64,000 nucleotides of DNA from Paenimyroides aestuarii (GCF_024628805.1 NZ_CP102382.1:2232001-2296000), one strand, 5' to 3'; shown: positions 1-8,647, counted from the first letter of the stretch. Translations and numbers: made by a program. The notes: a model not told the origin generated them from the letters alone.

Positions 1-210
1 TAACAAGGTTTGCAATTTTGTGATATAATTAAGGTTGAAACCTACAATTATTAACAAAATGGCATGATACATTTGATATTTCACACCTGTTTCAAAGTTT
101 TTTAGTTGCTCATTGTTAAAAATCTTTTTTAAAGCATGTGCACCAAAGGCTCCGAAAATAATTCCTAAAGCGCCAAAAACAGCACCGGTTGTTATAAATA
201 TATTGGTCAT
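1..210 (-). CDS. DUF423 family membrane protein (partial)
   Basis: This is the first 70 codons of a small inner-membrane protein of the DUF423 (YgdD-like) family; the rest lies outside the window. The translated N-terminus has a hydrophobic stretch rich in Gly and Ala, then the typical GAFGAHAL segment and a YQMYHA motif, which are hallmarks of the family. Function is unknown. Its ATG overlaps the stop codon of the upstream transglutaminase-like gene as TAATG, which suggests translational coupling as the last visible gene of the minus-strand operon starting near 2230. Confidence 0.85.
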   Translation of the reverse strand, partial: MTNIFITTGAVFGALGIIFGAFGAHALKKIFNNEQLKNFETGVKYQMYHAILLIIVGFNLNYITKLQTLL

Positions 211-1139
211 TAGTTCAAGGTTAATTCTCCTAAAATTTCTTCACTCATAAAAGGTCCGCCCGGATATTTTGCGGTATAATCTAAATTTAGCCACACTTGC
301 CCGCGTTCATCTATATGGTAATGTATCGTTTTTCCTTTTGATTCTTTTACAAACAGAACTTCTTTAATTAAATACACAATGTTTTCTAAATCGGCTTTTG
401 TTCCAATTAACATTTCAGGATACATGTGTTCTTTTGTGTGGATTAATCGCGGAGTTCCTCCAATTGCCCGGATAGATGCCGCCATTAAAATAGAGTGATC
501 GTCGCAATCGCCCGAAAAATGCTGTAATGATTCAGAAGCAGTGGCAATATATTCCCGATTTTTGGGATCGTTTACATAGTTCCATTTGTCTTGAATTTCT
601 TTAAAAATGGCAAAACATTGAATAATTTGTCGGTATTCTTTGTATCCTTTGATATTTCTAAAATGTTTAGCAGTTGCACCCACTGCAAAGTTGCGCACTT
701 TGGGATTATCGTATTCTATTGCCTTAATAATTTTTGATTTGTTGGGAAAGGGCAACAGTTTTGATACAATAATGTCTTGTGGATTGGGGTTGTCGCTCAT
801 GGCATAAATCATGGAACGGTAATCTTCGAAAACCGACTTAAAACCGTAACCTGTTGATAAAGTGCCAAATAAAAGTACTAGTAAATAGGTAATTATCGCA
901 AAGAACAAAAAGCGTTTAATGTAATGCAAAACATACGTTACAACTGCTGTAATTACTACGAATAATAAAATGCGGTCTAAGTGTATGGGCCATTCTGGAT
1001 CGATTAAATTTTGATGCAGAATAATGAAAACCGGTATTAAAGTTAAAATAGTCAACAATAAAATTATAATAGTATCCCAAGGCTTAGGTAGGCTAAGCTT
1101 ATTTAGAGTACGCAATAATTTGATGTTGGCTATTTTCAT
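210..1139 (-). CDS. Membrane-anchored transglutaminase-like protein
   Basis: 309-residue protein with about three hydrophobic segments near residues 22-42, 56-70 and 76-95, followed by a soluble transglutaminase-like domain. A catalytic triad can be proposed: Cys212 in SGDCDDHS, His238 in EHMYPE and Asp287 in LNLDYT. This order and spacing fit the transglutaminase-like superfamily, whose bacterial members are usually cysteine proteases or amidases rather than true crosslinking enzymes. The substrate is unknown. The gene sits 9 bases after the substrate-binding-like gene and overlaps the DUF423 start by TAATG, so the genes are very probably co-transcribed. Confidence 0.8.
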   Translation of the reverse strand: MKIANIKLLRTLNKLSLPKPWDTIIILLLTILTLIPVFIILHQNLIDPEWPIHLDRILLFVVITAVVTYVLHYIKRFLFFAIITYLLVLLFGTLSTGYGFKSVFEDYRSMIYAMSDNPNPQDIIVSKLLPFPNKSKIIKAIEYDNPKVRNFAVGATAKHFRNIKGYKEYRQIIQCFAIFKEIQDKWNYVNDPKNREYIATASESLQHFSGDCDDHSILMAASIRAIGGTPRLIHTKEHMYPEMLIGTKADLENIVYLIKEVLFVKESKGKTIHYHIDERGQVWLNLDYTAKYPGGPFMSEEILGELTLN

Positions 1140-1148
1140 TAACTATTT

Positions 1149-1994
1149 TTAAACAACAACTTCAGAATAACTCAATGGTTGGTTTATAATTTTAAACTGT
1201 ATTAAATCGGCAATAATTTGATTAAATTGCGTTTCTGTTGGTTTTTTTTGCGACCATTTGGTTATTTGCAACCATTGCTGAATATCTTCTAACTTTTGGT
1301 TGAAAACACTTGCCAAGGTTTTATCGATACTTGGTATCATTTTAAACTCGGCCGTGGTTTGATTTATGGTTTCTATCAAATTGTTTACCAAAGCTTTGTT
1401 TTGGTTGTAAAAATCTTTGCGGGCAACAATCATAAAACATGGCCAGGGAGTGGGGCACACACCAATTCTTCTAAAAACACCTTGATCAACAATGGGTTGC
1501 GTCATAAAACGATCCCACATAAAATAATCGGCTGTGTTGTTGGTTAATGCTTCAACAGCACCGCTTAAGGTGTTTATTATTTCGAATGATAGGGAATCGA
1601 AACTCCATTTTTGATTGGCTGCATTCACATAAGTCATCAATTCTGAACCAGAACCATAGCGCGAAATGGCTGCTTTTTTTCCATACAAATCATCAACCGT
1701 TTGGTAATTGCTCTTCGCGTTTACGTGAATTCCCCATTGCAAAGGCGATTGCACGTAGGTTTGCAAAATAACCGACTCGTTTCCATTGGCAATGTCTTTT
1801 AAAATTCCTTCGGTTAAAATCACGGCTAAATCGGTTTCATTTTTGCGCAACATTTCACACATTTTTCCTGTGCCTTCGGGTATATCGGTCCATTGTAAAT
1901 CAATACCTATTTCATTAAACATTCCTTCATCAATCGTTAATTGCCAAGGAAAATTAAAATGTTCGGGTACGCCAACAATTCTAACGGTTTTCAT
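1149..1994 (-). CDS. Substrate-binding-fold protein without signal peptide (NMT1/THI5-like)
   Basis: 281 residues resembling the periplasmic-binding type II proteins of nitrate, sulfonate and thiamine-precursor ABC transporters. Visible signs are an early strand-helix core (IVGVPEHFNFPW), a DLAVILTEG loop, and a YGKKAAISRYGSGSE segment that corresponds to the ligand-binding loop of the family. There is no signal peptide or lipobox: the protein starts directly at the first strand, so it is likely cytoplasmic. No permease or ATPase gene is next to it. It may sense or bind a small ligand rather than deliver one to a transporter. The ligand cannot be read from the sequence. Confidence 0.7.
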   Translation of the reverse strand: MKTVRIVGVPEHFNFPWQLTIDEGMFNEIGIDLQWTDIPEGTGKMCEMLRKNETDLAVILTEGILKDIANGNESVILQTYVQSPLQWGIHVNAKSNYQTVDDLYGKKAAISRYGSGSELMTYVNAANQKWSFDSLSFEIINTLSGAVEALTNNTADYFMWDRFMTQPIVDQGVFRRIGVCPTPWPCFMIVARKDFYNQNKALVNNLIETINQTTAEFKMIPSIDKTLASVFNQKLEDIQQWLQITKWSQKKPTETQFNQIIADLIQFKIINQPLSYSEVVV

Positions 1995-2026
1995 AAAAAG
2001 TTGTAATTAAAAATTAAGTAAATGTA

Positions 2027-2230
2027 CTATTTTAATTTATTATTTAGCACAGTAATCAAGGTTTGATATTTCGATAGCTCAACCAATTCCTCGTTATTTG
2101 TGGTAGAATCAATTAAAGAATCGATTAATTCTTGAATTTTTGCAATTCGGTTTTTTGCGAGCAGCGGTTGTTTGGTGGCAATGGCATCGATAATTTCTTG
2201 TGTAAGTTGATGTAAATCAGATAGCTTCAA
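2027..2230 (-). CDS. Small conserved-looking helical protein
   Basis: 67-residue protein, predicted to be almost entirely helical and rich in Leu, Ile, Thr and Lys. No signal peptide, membrane segment or known motif is seen. It is the first gene of the minus-strand run that continues with the substrate-binding-like protein 32 bases downstream, and it is divergent from the SUI1 gene. I do not recognise a family; coding status rests on its operon position and coding-like composition. Confidence 0.5.
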   Translation of the reverse strand: MKLSDLHQLTQEIIDAIATKQPLLAKNRIAKIQELIDSLIDSTTNNEELVELSKYQTLITVLNNKLK

Positions 2231-2310
2231 AATTGTTAATTTTATTCTTACAAAAATAAGCTTTCTATATAGTTTATGTATATTTGATTATCAAAATTTA
2301 TCGTTAAAAA

Positions 2311-2661
2311 ATGGCAAAAAAAATATCGAGTTTAGAAGATTTAGGTGGATTTGTTTTTTCAACCAATAAAGATTTCGATTTTGAACAAAATTCTGAAAAT
2401 GAAGAAACATTAGCACCCAACAAACAATTATTAGAAGCGCATTTAGACAAGAAAAACCGCGGTGGAAAAGTAGCAACTGTTATAAAAGGTTTTGTAGGAT
2501 CTACTGATGATTTAAAGGTTTTAGCTAAAGAATTAAAAACCTTGTGTGGTGTGGGTGGAAGTGCAAAAGATGGTGAAATTATTATTCAAGGAAATTTTCG
2601 GGATAAAATAATAGATTATCTTAAAAATGAGGGATATAAAGTAAAACGAGTGGGAGGTTGA
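2311..2661 (+). CDS. yciH: SUI1/eIF1-family translation factor (YciH-like)
   Basis: 116 residues. The N-terminal ~50 residues are variable and charged; the C-terminal ~65 residues carry the SUI1 fold with GGKVATVIKGF, KTLCGVGGSAKDGEI and QGNFRDKI, the classic signature of bacterial YciH/eIF1 homologues. The family binds the small ribosomal subunit and influences start-codon fidelity and stress translation. A TAnnTTTG-type -7 element (2279-2286) lies about 25 bases before the start. The nucleoside phosphorylase gene begins one base after its stop, so the two are probably co-transcribed. Confidence 0.9.
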   Translation: MAKKISSLEDLGGFVFSTNKDFDFEQNSENEETLAPNKQLLEAHLDKKNRGGKVATVIKGFVGSTDDLKVLAKELKTLCGVGGSAKDGEIIIQGNFRDKIIDYLKNEGYKVKRVGG

Positions 2662-2662
2662 T

Positions 2663-3535
2663 ATGCAAAAGATAAAAGATTCAGAACTTATTTTAAATCC
2701 GGATGGCAGCGTTTATCATTTGAATTTAAAACCCCAAGACATTGCCAATGATATTATTTTTGTTGGCGATCAAGATCGGGTAGCATCCATAACAAAATAT
2801 TTTGATTCGATTGAATTTTCTACACAAAAGCGCGAATTCAAAACCGAAACCGGAATTTATAAAGGCAAGCGGATAACCGTGATTTCAACTGGAATTGGTC
2901 CTGATAATATCGATATTGTGCTGAATGAATTAGACGCTTTGGTAAATATCGATTTCGCCACAAAAACAGTAAAACCAAATTTAACCAGTTTAAATATTGT
3001 TCGCGTGGGAACTTCAGGTTCCTTGCAAACAGCAATACCTGTTGATTCATTGTTAATGTCGGCATTTGCTATTGGTACAGACAATATGTTGCGCAGTTAT
3101 GAGCTACAAAATATTCAAAATCAATCCATAGAAAAAGCGTTTGTAAACCACACCAATTGGGATCTTTCTAAAGGTTTGCCTTATGTTATTTCTGCTGATA
3201 ATGATTTATTGAAGAAATTTCAATCTGATAGAATTTTTGAAGGAATTACCATAACAGCCCCCGGATTTTATGGTGCACAAGGCAGAATTTTACGATTACC
3301 CTTGCAAGATGCATTTTTGAATGATAAAATAGATTCGTTTGCTTATAAAGGATTAAAAGCCACCAATTTAGAAATGGAAACCGCTGCAATTTATGGATTA
3401 GCAAAACTTTTAGGACACAGAGCATTGTCGTTAAATGCGATTGTTGCCAATCGTAAAAACGGAACTTTTAGCGCTGATCCTTATAAAACGATTGATGCAT
3501 TGATTTGTTTTACATTAGATCGAATACTCGCATAA
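2663..3535 (+). CDS. Nucleoside phosphorylase (uridine phosphorylase-like)
   Basis: 290 residues of the PNP/UDP phosphorylase superfamily (NP-I), which cleave nucleosides with phosphate to base and ribose-1-phosphate. Visible family features are FVGDQDRV near residue 35 (phosphate-binding region), VISTGIGPDN around residue 75, IVRVGTSGSLQ around residue 113, and NLEMETAAIYGLA near residue 235, which is the conserved Glu-Met-Glu ribose-binding motif. The start is fixed by the tight junction to the SUI1 gene. The stop codon lies only one or two bases from the IS1182-family element. The exact base specificity cannot be told; uridine phosphorylase is the most likely. Confidence 0.85.
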   Translation: MQKIKDSELILNPDGSVYHLNLKPQDIANDIIFVGDQDRVASITKYFDSIEFSTQKREFKTETGIYKGKRITVISTGIGPDNIDIVLNELDALVNIDFATKTVKPNLTSLNIVRVGTSGSLQTAIPVDSLLMSAFAIGTDNMLRSYELQNIQNQSIEKAFVNHTNWDLSKGLPYVISADNDLLKKFQSDRIFEGITITAPGFYGAQGRILRLPLQDAFLNDKIDSFAYKGLKATNLEMETAAIYGLAKLLGHRALSLNAIVANRKNGTFSADPYKTIDALICFTLDRILA

Positions 3536-3536
3536 A

Positions 3537-3571
3537 AAAGAGGCTGTCCAAAAAGGGCAGTCTTTTTTTTA
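3537..3571. terminator. Terminator-like hairpin at IS left end
   Basis: The segment aaagaggctgtcc, loop, gggcagtcttt followed by a T run folds with about 11 pairs including three G-T wobbles. It lies directly after the nucleoside phosphorylase stop on the plus strand and directly after the transposase stop on the minus strand, so it could terminate both. Confidence 0.55.
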
Positions 3572-5239
3572 TGCGGCTAATTTTTGATAGTGAAAATTTT
3601 GATGATTATTTTTAGTTGAAGAAAATTCTTGATGCTTAAAAATGAAAATTTCAATTTCAAAAATCATTTTTGAACCTCGTTTTGCGGTTTTTACAACAAT
3701 TTTCTTAGAAGTCGCTCCTTTAGCCACCATTTTTCTAAAATTATGTCCAAGAGCCATCAGTAGAAATTCTAATTCTACTTTTTCTAATCCTTTGAATGTA
3801 AATCTGTTAAATTTATTATTGCTTTTGAGTTGACCAAAGACAGCTTCTACTTCTATCGGGCGTTTGCTTCGGTGTTTTAAACCTTCTTCGCTAGTTAATA
3901 ATGTTTTAGCCTTGTGTTTTAATTCATTTAATCGGTGGTTGACTTCTATTTTTCGGTTGCCTTTTGCATTGAAACATTCCCCTCGAAGCGGACAATTGTT
4001 GCAGTTTTTAGCTTGATAATAAGACACTTGCGATTCGTATCCGTTGCTCGAAATTCGTTTGCCTTTGCCTATATTTTCCATTCGTTGACCCATCGGACAA
4101 ACGTAAAAATCTTGTTCTTGGTTATAGAATAAATTCTGAACCAAAAACGGATTGTTTTCCATCTTCTTTTTCTGTTCTGCATGAAAATAATTATACTTCA
4201 CATACGCTGTAACGCTCTTATTTTCAAGCATTTCGTAATTCTCCTCACTTCCGTATCCTGCATCGGCAACCACTTCTTTGCTTTGTTTTTTGTAAGCATT
4301 TTCAAAACCTTCCAAATGAGATTCTAAAGTGGTGGTGTCACCAGGTTTTTGATGGATAGAGATGTGTGTAATAAACTGGTTTTCAGTTGAAATCTGCGTA
4401 TTATAAGCCGGTTTAAGCTGTCCGTTTTTCATGTGATCTTCCTTCATCCGCATAAAAGTAGCGTCGGGGTCGGTTTTGCTGTAAGAATTCCTATCGCCTA
4501 AAGTTTCTAGGTCTTTTTCGTATTTTTCTAATTTTGGAAGATGCTCATCCTGAAGTTTTTGTAGCTCTTTTGCCTGTTTTTTGGTAGGTTCTTTTAGTTT
4601 TTTGTTCAATTCAGATAACTTCTCTTTTAGTTCTTCGGAATTGATTTTTTTGGGCAGTTCTTCCTTGTTAAGTTCTTGATTATCTGATTGAATACTGTTT
4701 TCAATATCTGAAAGAATCGTATTGATTTTAACTTCTAATTTTTCTTTGTACTTTTCCACAGAACCCCGCCAAACGAAGGTGTATTTATTGGATTTTGCCT
4801 CTATTTTTGTGCCGTCAATATACTGAATATCAAGGCTGATGTAGCCCAATTCTACCAGCATTTTCACCACTTCGGCAAACAAATCTTTGATTTTCTCCTT
4901 CAAAATTTTCCCTCTAAATTCGTTGATGGTTCTAAAATTTGGCGTAGAATTTCCCGAAATGTACATAAAATGAATGTTTTCGGTAAGGGCTTTGGCGATT
5001 TTTCTACACGAATAAATGTTGGACAAATAGCTGTAAAACAACACTTTAATCATCATTCTCGGATGATATGCAGAGCAACCTCCGCCTAAGTAAAGATTTG
5101 TAATATCGCTGATATCCAATTGATTAACCACCGAATCCACCAACCGAACGGGGTGGTCTTCTGGAATCAAATCAAAAATATTGATAGGGAAAAGTTCTGG
5201 AGAGTTGCCTGTTTGATTTTTAAATGTTACCTTAGCCAT
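3569..5239 (-). CDS. IS1182-family transposase, intact
   Basis: 556-residue DDE transposase. The N-terminal third has the family's DUF772-like region: FDLIPEDHPVR, then YHPRMMIKVLFYSYL and SCRKIAKAL. The catalytic core includes YIDGTKIEAKSNKY (first Asp), a VVADAGYGSEENYE segment (second Asp), and a C-terminal DDE_Tnp_1-type region with RRPIEVEAVFGQLKSN-like sequence (here RPIEVEAVFGQLKSN; catalytic Glu). A Lys/Glu-rich coiled-coil insertion lies near residues 160-245. A cysteine cluster (CPMGQRM, NCNNCPLRGECF) near residues 390-425 is typical. No frameshift or stop is present, so the element may still be active. Confidence 0.95.
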   Translation of the reverse strand: MAKVTFKNQTGNSPELFPINIFDLIPEDHPVRLVDSVVNQLDISDITNLYLGGGCSAYHPRMMIKVLFYSYLSNIYSCRKIAKALTENIHFMYISGNSTPNFRTINEFRGKILKEKIKDLFAEVVKMLVELGYISLDIQYIDGTKIEAKSNKYTFVWRGSVEKYKEKLEVKINTILSDIENSIQSDNQELNKEELPKKINSEELKEKLSELNKKLKEPTKKQAKELQKLQDEHLPKLEKYEKDLETLGDRNSYSKTDPDATFMRMKEDHMKNGQLKPAYNTQISTENQFITHISIHQKPGDTTTLESHLEGFENAYKKQSKEVVADAGYGSEENYEMLENKSVTAYVKYNYFHAEQKKKMENNPFLVQNLFYNQEQDFYVCPMGQRMENIGKGKRISSNGYESQVSYYQAKNCNNCPLRGECFNAKGNRKIEVNHRLNELKHKAKTLLTSEEGLKHRSKRPIEVEAVFGQLKSNNKFNRFTFKGLEKVELEFLLMALGHNFRKMVAKGATSKKIVVKTAKRGSKMIFEIEIFIFKHQEFSSTKNNHQNFHYQKLAA

Positions 5240-5293
5240 AGTTGGGTTTTTTGTTCAACTCTAAAATACGAATTTTTTAGAGAAAACACAACA

Positions 5294-5330
5294 AAAAAAG
5301 GGCTGCCCAAACTTTTTGGACAGCCTCTTT
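5294..5330. terminator. Terminator-like hairpin at IS right end
   Basis: The sequence aaaaagggctgccc, a short loop, then ggacagcctcttt forms a near-perfect hairpin with one wobble pair. It lies three bases from the stop of the minus-strand gene at 5334-5567 and may terminate it. Confidence 0.5.
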
Positions 5331-5333
5331 GTT

Positions 5334-5567
5334 TTATTCATCATCGGCAAAACGGGTAATTTCTCTTTCGTAAAATTCACCAGCAAGATCAATTAAACGA
5401 TCCATTTCTTCTTTAAGTTCTATTTCTTCAGATTCGTCTAATTCCTCTAAAAATTCAATGTTTTCTGTTTCTAAATCAATAATGAATCGGGGATATTCTA
5501 AATGTATCACAAATAAATGATCAGGAAAATCGGTGTTATCGGCTAAAACAAATTTTGGTAAATCCAT
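5334..5567 (-). CDS. Small acidic hypothetical protein
   Basis: 77 residues, very acidic (long Glu/Asp runs in the middle and at the end), with a start resembling a beta-hairpin (FVIHLEYPRFIIDLE). No signal peptide or membrane segment. It follows the MATE pump gene after 3 bases in the same direction and is probably co-transcribed. I recognise it only as a conserved type of short flavobacterial protein without known function. Its stop codon abuts the right end of the IS element. Confidence 0.65.
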   Translation of the reverse strand: MDLPKFVLADNTDFPDHLFVIHLEYPRFIIDLETENIEFLEELDESEEIELKEEMDRLIDLAGEFYEREITRFADDE

Positions 5568-5570
5568 TGC

Positions 5571-6953
5571 TTAAATTTTTATGTTATTGTTAATATATCT
5601 TTTTGACATGAAATGGAAGCGAAGATACGAAAAAATTGCAGCCACGGTTAATCCTGCCAACAATCCATACCAAATACCTTCTGCTTGTAAACGGGTGTAT
5701 AGTCCTAAATAAACACACAGCGGAAAACCAATTACCCAATAAGATATAAAAGTAATAATCATGGGCAAATTCACGTCTTGCAAGCCTCTTAAAGCGCCCA
5801 ATGCGGTTACCTGAATACCGTCTGATATTTGAAAAATCGCGGCAATCAGTAATAATTTTCCAGCAATATCAATTACTTCTTGGTTTGTAATTGCTTGGCT
5901 AATATCGGTATTATCTAAAAAAAGCAAGGGAATATAGTTGTGAAATAACACAAAAAACAATGCAAAGCCTGAATAAAGAATCAAGGTCATTAACATAATT
6001 GATTTGGCAACGGTTTCCATTTTCACATAATCTTTCAAACCTTTTTGATTGCCCACACGTATCATGGCTGCAACGCTCAACCCCGAAGCAAACATAAAAG
6101 TCATGGAAGCCATAGACAAAGCAATTTGATTGGCTGCTTGTGAAGAAGTTCCCAACATTCCCGAAAGCCAAACAGCACCTGTGAACAAAGCCACTTCAAA
6201 TAATGACTGCATCGATGATGGAATACCAATTGCACTAATGTATCTGCTCATTTTTAGGTTGATTTCTTTGAACGCTATTTTTTCTAAATAAATTTTAAAA
6301 ACAGGTAATTTGTACATGATATATACAAAGTAAACAAGCATTACAACGCGCGAAATTAAAGTGCCATAAGCAGCACCCATTATACCCATTTCGGGGAAAA
6401 TCCACACACCATATATCAATAGATAATTAAAAAGCACATTTATGATATTGGCTATAATTGTGGCATACATAGAATATTTGGTTTGCGATTTTCCATCGGC
6501 AAATTGTTTAAAACCTTGAAAGATTACCAAAGGAACTAGTGATAACGCAACGATATCTAAAAATGGTTTAGACATTTGTGCTACTTCAGCTGGCTGATTC
6601 ATCAAATCAATAAAAGGTTTGAAGAAATACAAAAGCGCAAACAAAATCAATCCTAAAACGGTGCATAGAAACACTCCGTTTATAAAAACAGATCTACCTT
6701 TAGCGGTGTCATTTTCAGTGTCGGCTGCAGCAACCAATGGAGTGATTGCAGAAGAAAATCCCACGCCAATTGATAACGCAATAAACACAAAACTATTTGC
6801 AAGCGAAGCCGCTGCCAGTTGAGTAGCGCCAATTTTCCCAACCATAATATTGTCTATAATTCCAACAATGGTGTGGCCAAGCATCGCCAAAATTATTGGG
6901 TAAGCCAATTTAAAGTTATAGCCAAATTCTTGTGTGTACTTTTTAAGCGTCAT
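5571..6953 (-). CDS. MATE-family multidrug efflux transporter
   Basis: About 460 residues from the ATG at 6951-6953, which I prefer over the upstream ATG at 6993-6995 because the family begins close to the YTQEFGYNFKLAYPIILAML segment; the longer form adds 14 atypical residues. The protein has about 12 hydrophobic segments in two homologous halves. The first helix carries GHTIVGIIDNIMVG, which fits the MATE signature, and LGTSSQAANQIALSMASM in the second half is the equivalent repeat. The family exports cationic drugs using Na+ or H+ gradients. The substrate cannot be assigned. Confidence 0.9.
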   Translation of the reverse strand: MTLKKYTQEFGYNFKLAYPIILAMLGHTIVGIIDNIMVGKIGATQLAAASLANSFVFIALSIGVGFSSAITPLVAAADTENDTAKGRSVFINGVFLCTVLGLILFALLYFFKPFIDLMNQPAEVAQMSKPFLDIVALSLVPLVIFQGFKQFADGKSQTKYSMYATIIANIINVLFNYLLIYGVWIFPEMGIMGAAYGTLISRVVMLVYFVYIMYKLPVFKIYLEKIAFKEINLKMSRYISAIGIPSSMQSLFEVALFTGAVWLSGMLGTSSQAANQIALSMASMTFMFASGLSVAAMIRVGNQKGLKDYVKMETVAKSIMLMTLILYSGFALFFVLFHNYIPLLFLDNTDISQAITNQEVIDIAGKLLLIAAIFQISDGIQVTALGALRGLQDVNLPMIITFISYWVIGFPLCVYLGLYTRLQAEGIWYGLLAGLTVAAIFSYLRFHFMSKRYINNNIKI

Positions 6954-7027
6954 TCCATTTTTTTTTGCAAAGATAGGCACTCGTTGGCACAACATTTGTT
7001 GCTATTGCCTAAAAAAATAAAAATAGT

Positions 7028-7513
7028 ATGAAAAAAGTTCTTTTAACAACAGCAACAACTTTATTTTTAAGCGCAATGGCCTTTAGCCAAACCAATTACA
7101 ACAGAGGTTTTAGATTAGGTTTTGGGCTAAATGGCGGATTTCCCACAGACGGAGCCTATGATGGAAGTGTGGGAATAGACGTGCGTACACAATATGATAT
7201 GAGCAGAAAAACATCATTAACACTCACATCGGGTTACACACATTTATTTACAGAACCAGAAGATGTTGGTTTTATCCCTGCAAAATTAGGTGTAAAGTAT
7301 TTTTTTGGAAATCAATTTTATGCGATGGGTGAAGCGGGTGCAGCTTTTGGTGTAAACGGTAATCTTGATAATTCTTTAATATTGGCACCAGTTTTTGGTT
7401 TTGCCAATAAATATTTAGATGCCAGCTTGCGATACGAACATTACAGCGACTACGAAACCGATCAAATTGCATTAAGATTGGCGTATGGATTTAGTTTAAA
7501 GAAGAAAAAGTAG
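7028..7513 (+). CDS. Secreted outer-membrane beta-barrel-like protein
   Basis: 161 residues with a clear signal peptide (MKKVLLTTATTLFLSAMAFSQ, cleavage after about residue 20). The mature part has alternating hydrophobic and polar residues with repeated aromatic-Gly patterns (RLGFGLNGGF, AKLGVKYFFGNQFYAMGEAGAAFG, ALRLAYGFSL), which fits an eight-stranded outer-membrane barrel of the OmpA-like or outer-membrane beta-barrel families. It ends in a Lys-rich tail rather than a terminal Phe. It is divergent from the MATE gene and followed by the META-domain lipoprotein gene. Function unknown. Confidence 0.7.
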   Translation: MKKVLLTTATTLFLSAMAFSQTNYNRGFRLGFGLNGGFPTDGAYDGSVGIDVRTQYDMSRKTSLTLTSGYTHLFTEPEDVGFIPAKLGVKYFFGNQFYAMGEAGAAFGVNGNLDNSLILAPVFGFANKYLDASLRYEHYSDYETDQIALRLAYGFSLKKKK

Positions 7514-7534
7514 TATATTTGAAATAAAAATCAA

Positions 7535-7993
7535 ATGAAAAGAATCATATTTTTAGCAATCGTTTTAATGTTTAATTTAGGAATTATGTCGTGTGTATGT
7601 TCTCAAAATAAGTTCGATTCGCAGAAAGCAACATCCGAACAAATAAAAAATACATTAAACAATACTTCTTGGGTTTTGAAGCGATTAGATGTTCAAAATC
7701 GTGATTTTGTTCCAACCGATGAGCAAAAAGAATTGGTGTTGTCTTTTAATGACAACTACTACAGCTCTAGTGATGGCTGTAATGGACAAGGTGGCGAATT
7801 TAATATCACAGACAATAAAGTGAGCTTTGATAAAGGCATGTCAACCATGCGCTATTGCGGTGATGAAATGAAACATTTAATATACAGTGTACCTTTTGGA
7901 AGTGTAAAATCGATCCAAATAAAAAAAGACGAATTACAACTGTTAGATGCCGAAAAAAATGTGATTGCTACTTATCTAAAGAAAAACGCATAA
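7535..7993 (+). CDS. META-domain lipoprotein (HslJ-like)
   Basis: 152 residues. An N-terminal signal with MFNLGIMSC gives a lipobox with Cys near residue 20. The mature part holds a META domain: NNTSWVLKRLD at the start, LSFNDNYYSSSDGCNGQGGEF in the centre, and MSTMRYCGDEM toward the end, matching the conserved W, GCN and T-x-x-x-C positions of HslJ-type domains. These envelope proteins are associated with stress and drug resistance, but their mechanism is unclear. A TATATTTG -7-like element at 7514-7521 precedes it, so it may have its own promoter. Confidence 0.8.
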   Translation: MKRIIFLAIVLMFNLGIMSCVCSQNKFDSQKATSEQIKNTLNNTSWVLKRLDVQNRDFVPTDEQKELVLSFNDNYYSSSDGCNGQGGEFNITDNKVSFDKGMSTMRYCGDEMKHLIYSVPFGSVKSIQIKKDELQLLDAEKNVIATYLKKNA

Positions 7994-8012
7994 TTGAAAG
8001 GTATATTTTGTG

Positions 8013-8046
8013 AAAAAGCTGTTCAAATTTTGGACAGCTTTTTTTT
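8013..8046 (+). terminator. Intrinsic terminator after META lipoprotein gene
   Basis: Stem aaaaagctgttc pairs with ggacagcttttt across an A/T-rich loop (one wobble) and continues into a T run. It belongs to the same GCTGTCC/GGACAGC terminator type seen near 34912 and 48114. Confidence 0.8.
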
Positions 8047-8122
8047 GTTTGTAATAAATACGAAATCAATATTATTTTAATAGAAGTTTATTTAACTTTA
8101 CACTTATTGAAAATTTAAAACC

Positions 8123-8647
8123 ATGTTTCAAAACAATACAATTTCAATAAACGAAATACCCACATATCAAGAGGTGGAAACACAGCCATTGCATCACAAT
8201 TACAGAAAAATAGTATGGCTAAATTCCTTGATTATTTTGTTTTTAGGCGCGGCTGGTGCTACGGCTCTTTTTTTTATTTTTGAGGAAGTAGAAAAGTGGT
8301 ATTTCATTAGTGGAATCCTATTTATCTGTTTGCTTTTGGCTATATTTCCCTTAATTTCCTACAAAAAGAAACGATATGCCTTTCGCCAGCATGATGTCAT
8401 CTTTAAAAAAGGTTTAATTTTTAAAAACACCCACATTTCGCCTTATATTCGCTTGCAACACGTAGTGATTAAACAAGGATGGTATGCAAAAAAATTAGGT
8501 TTGGCAACATTGGCTCTATACACTGCTGCAAACAATTTTTCAGATATATCTATTCCTGGGCTCACATTGGAAGAAGCAGAGCGTTGGAAAAGTTTTTTAA
8601 TGAATCGAATGGAAGATTTAAACAATGAGTCAGAAAACGAACTATAA
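8123..8647 (+). CDS. PH-domain membrane protein (YdbS-like)
   Basis: 174 residues with two adjacent hydrophobic segments (about residues 35-55 and 61-80), then a bacterial pleckstrin-like bPH2 (DUF304) domain: YAFRQHDVIFKKGLIFKNTHISPYIRLQHV is the characteristic strand-turn pattern. The reading frame overlaps the start of the next gene by 23 bases. The pair corresponds to the YdbS-YdbT arrangement found in Bacillus and many other bacteria, where the proteins are membrane-bound and linked to envelope stress or bacteriocin resistance. Confidence 0.85.
   Translation: MFQNNTISINEIPTYQEVETQPLHHNYRKIVWLNSLIILFLGAAGATALFFIFEEVEKWYFISGILFICLLLAIFPLISYKKKRYAFRQHDVIFKKGLIFKNTHISPYIRLQHVVIKQGWYAKKLGLATLALYTAANNFSDISIPGLTLEEAERWKSFLMNRMEDLNNESENEL

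Larger units (their letters stand above)
3537..5330 (-). mobile_element. IS1182-family insertion sequence
   Basis: The element contains one intact transposase gene (3569-5239, minus strand) and is bounded by a perfect 19-bp inverted repeat, aaagaggctgtccaaaaag at 3537-3555 and its complement at 5312-5330. Inside the repeats are second, imperfect complementary segments (ggcagtctttttttt on the left, ggcagccctttttttg read from the right). Each end can fold as its own terminator-like hairpin. The element starts one base after the stop of the left gene and ends three bases before the stop of the convergent right gene. The true ends may lie inside the 19-bp repeat if the outer arms are a split chromosomal terminator (see findings). 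Confidence 0.85.
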
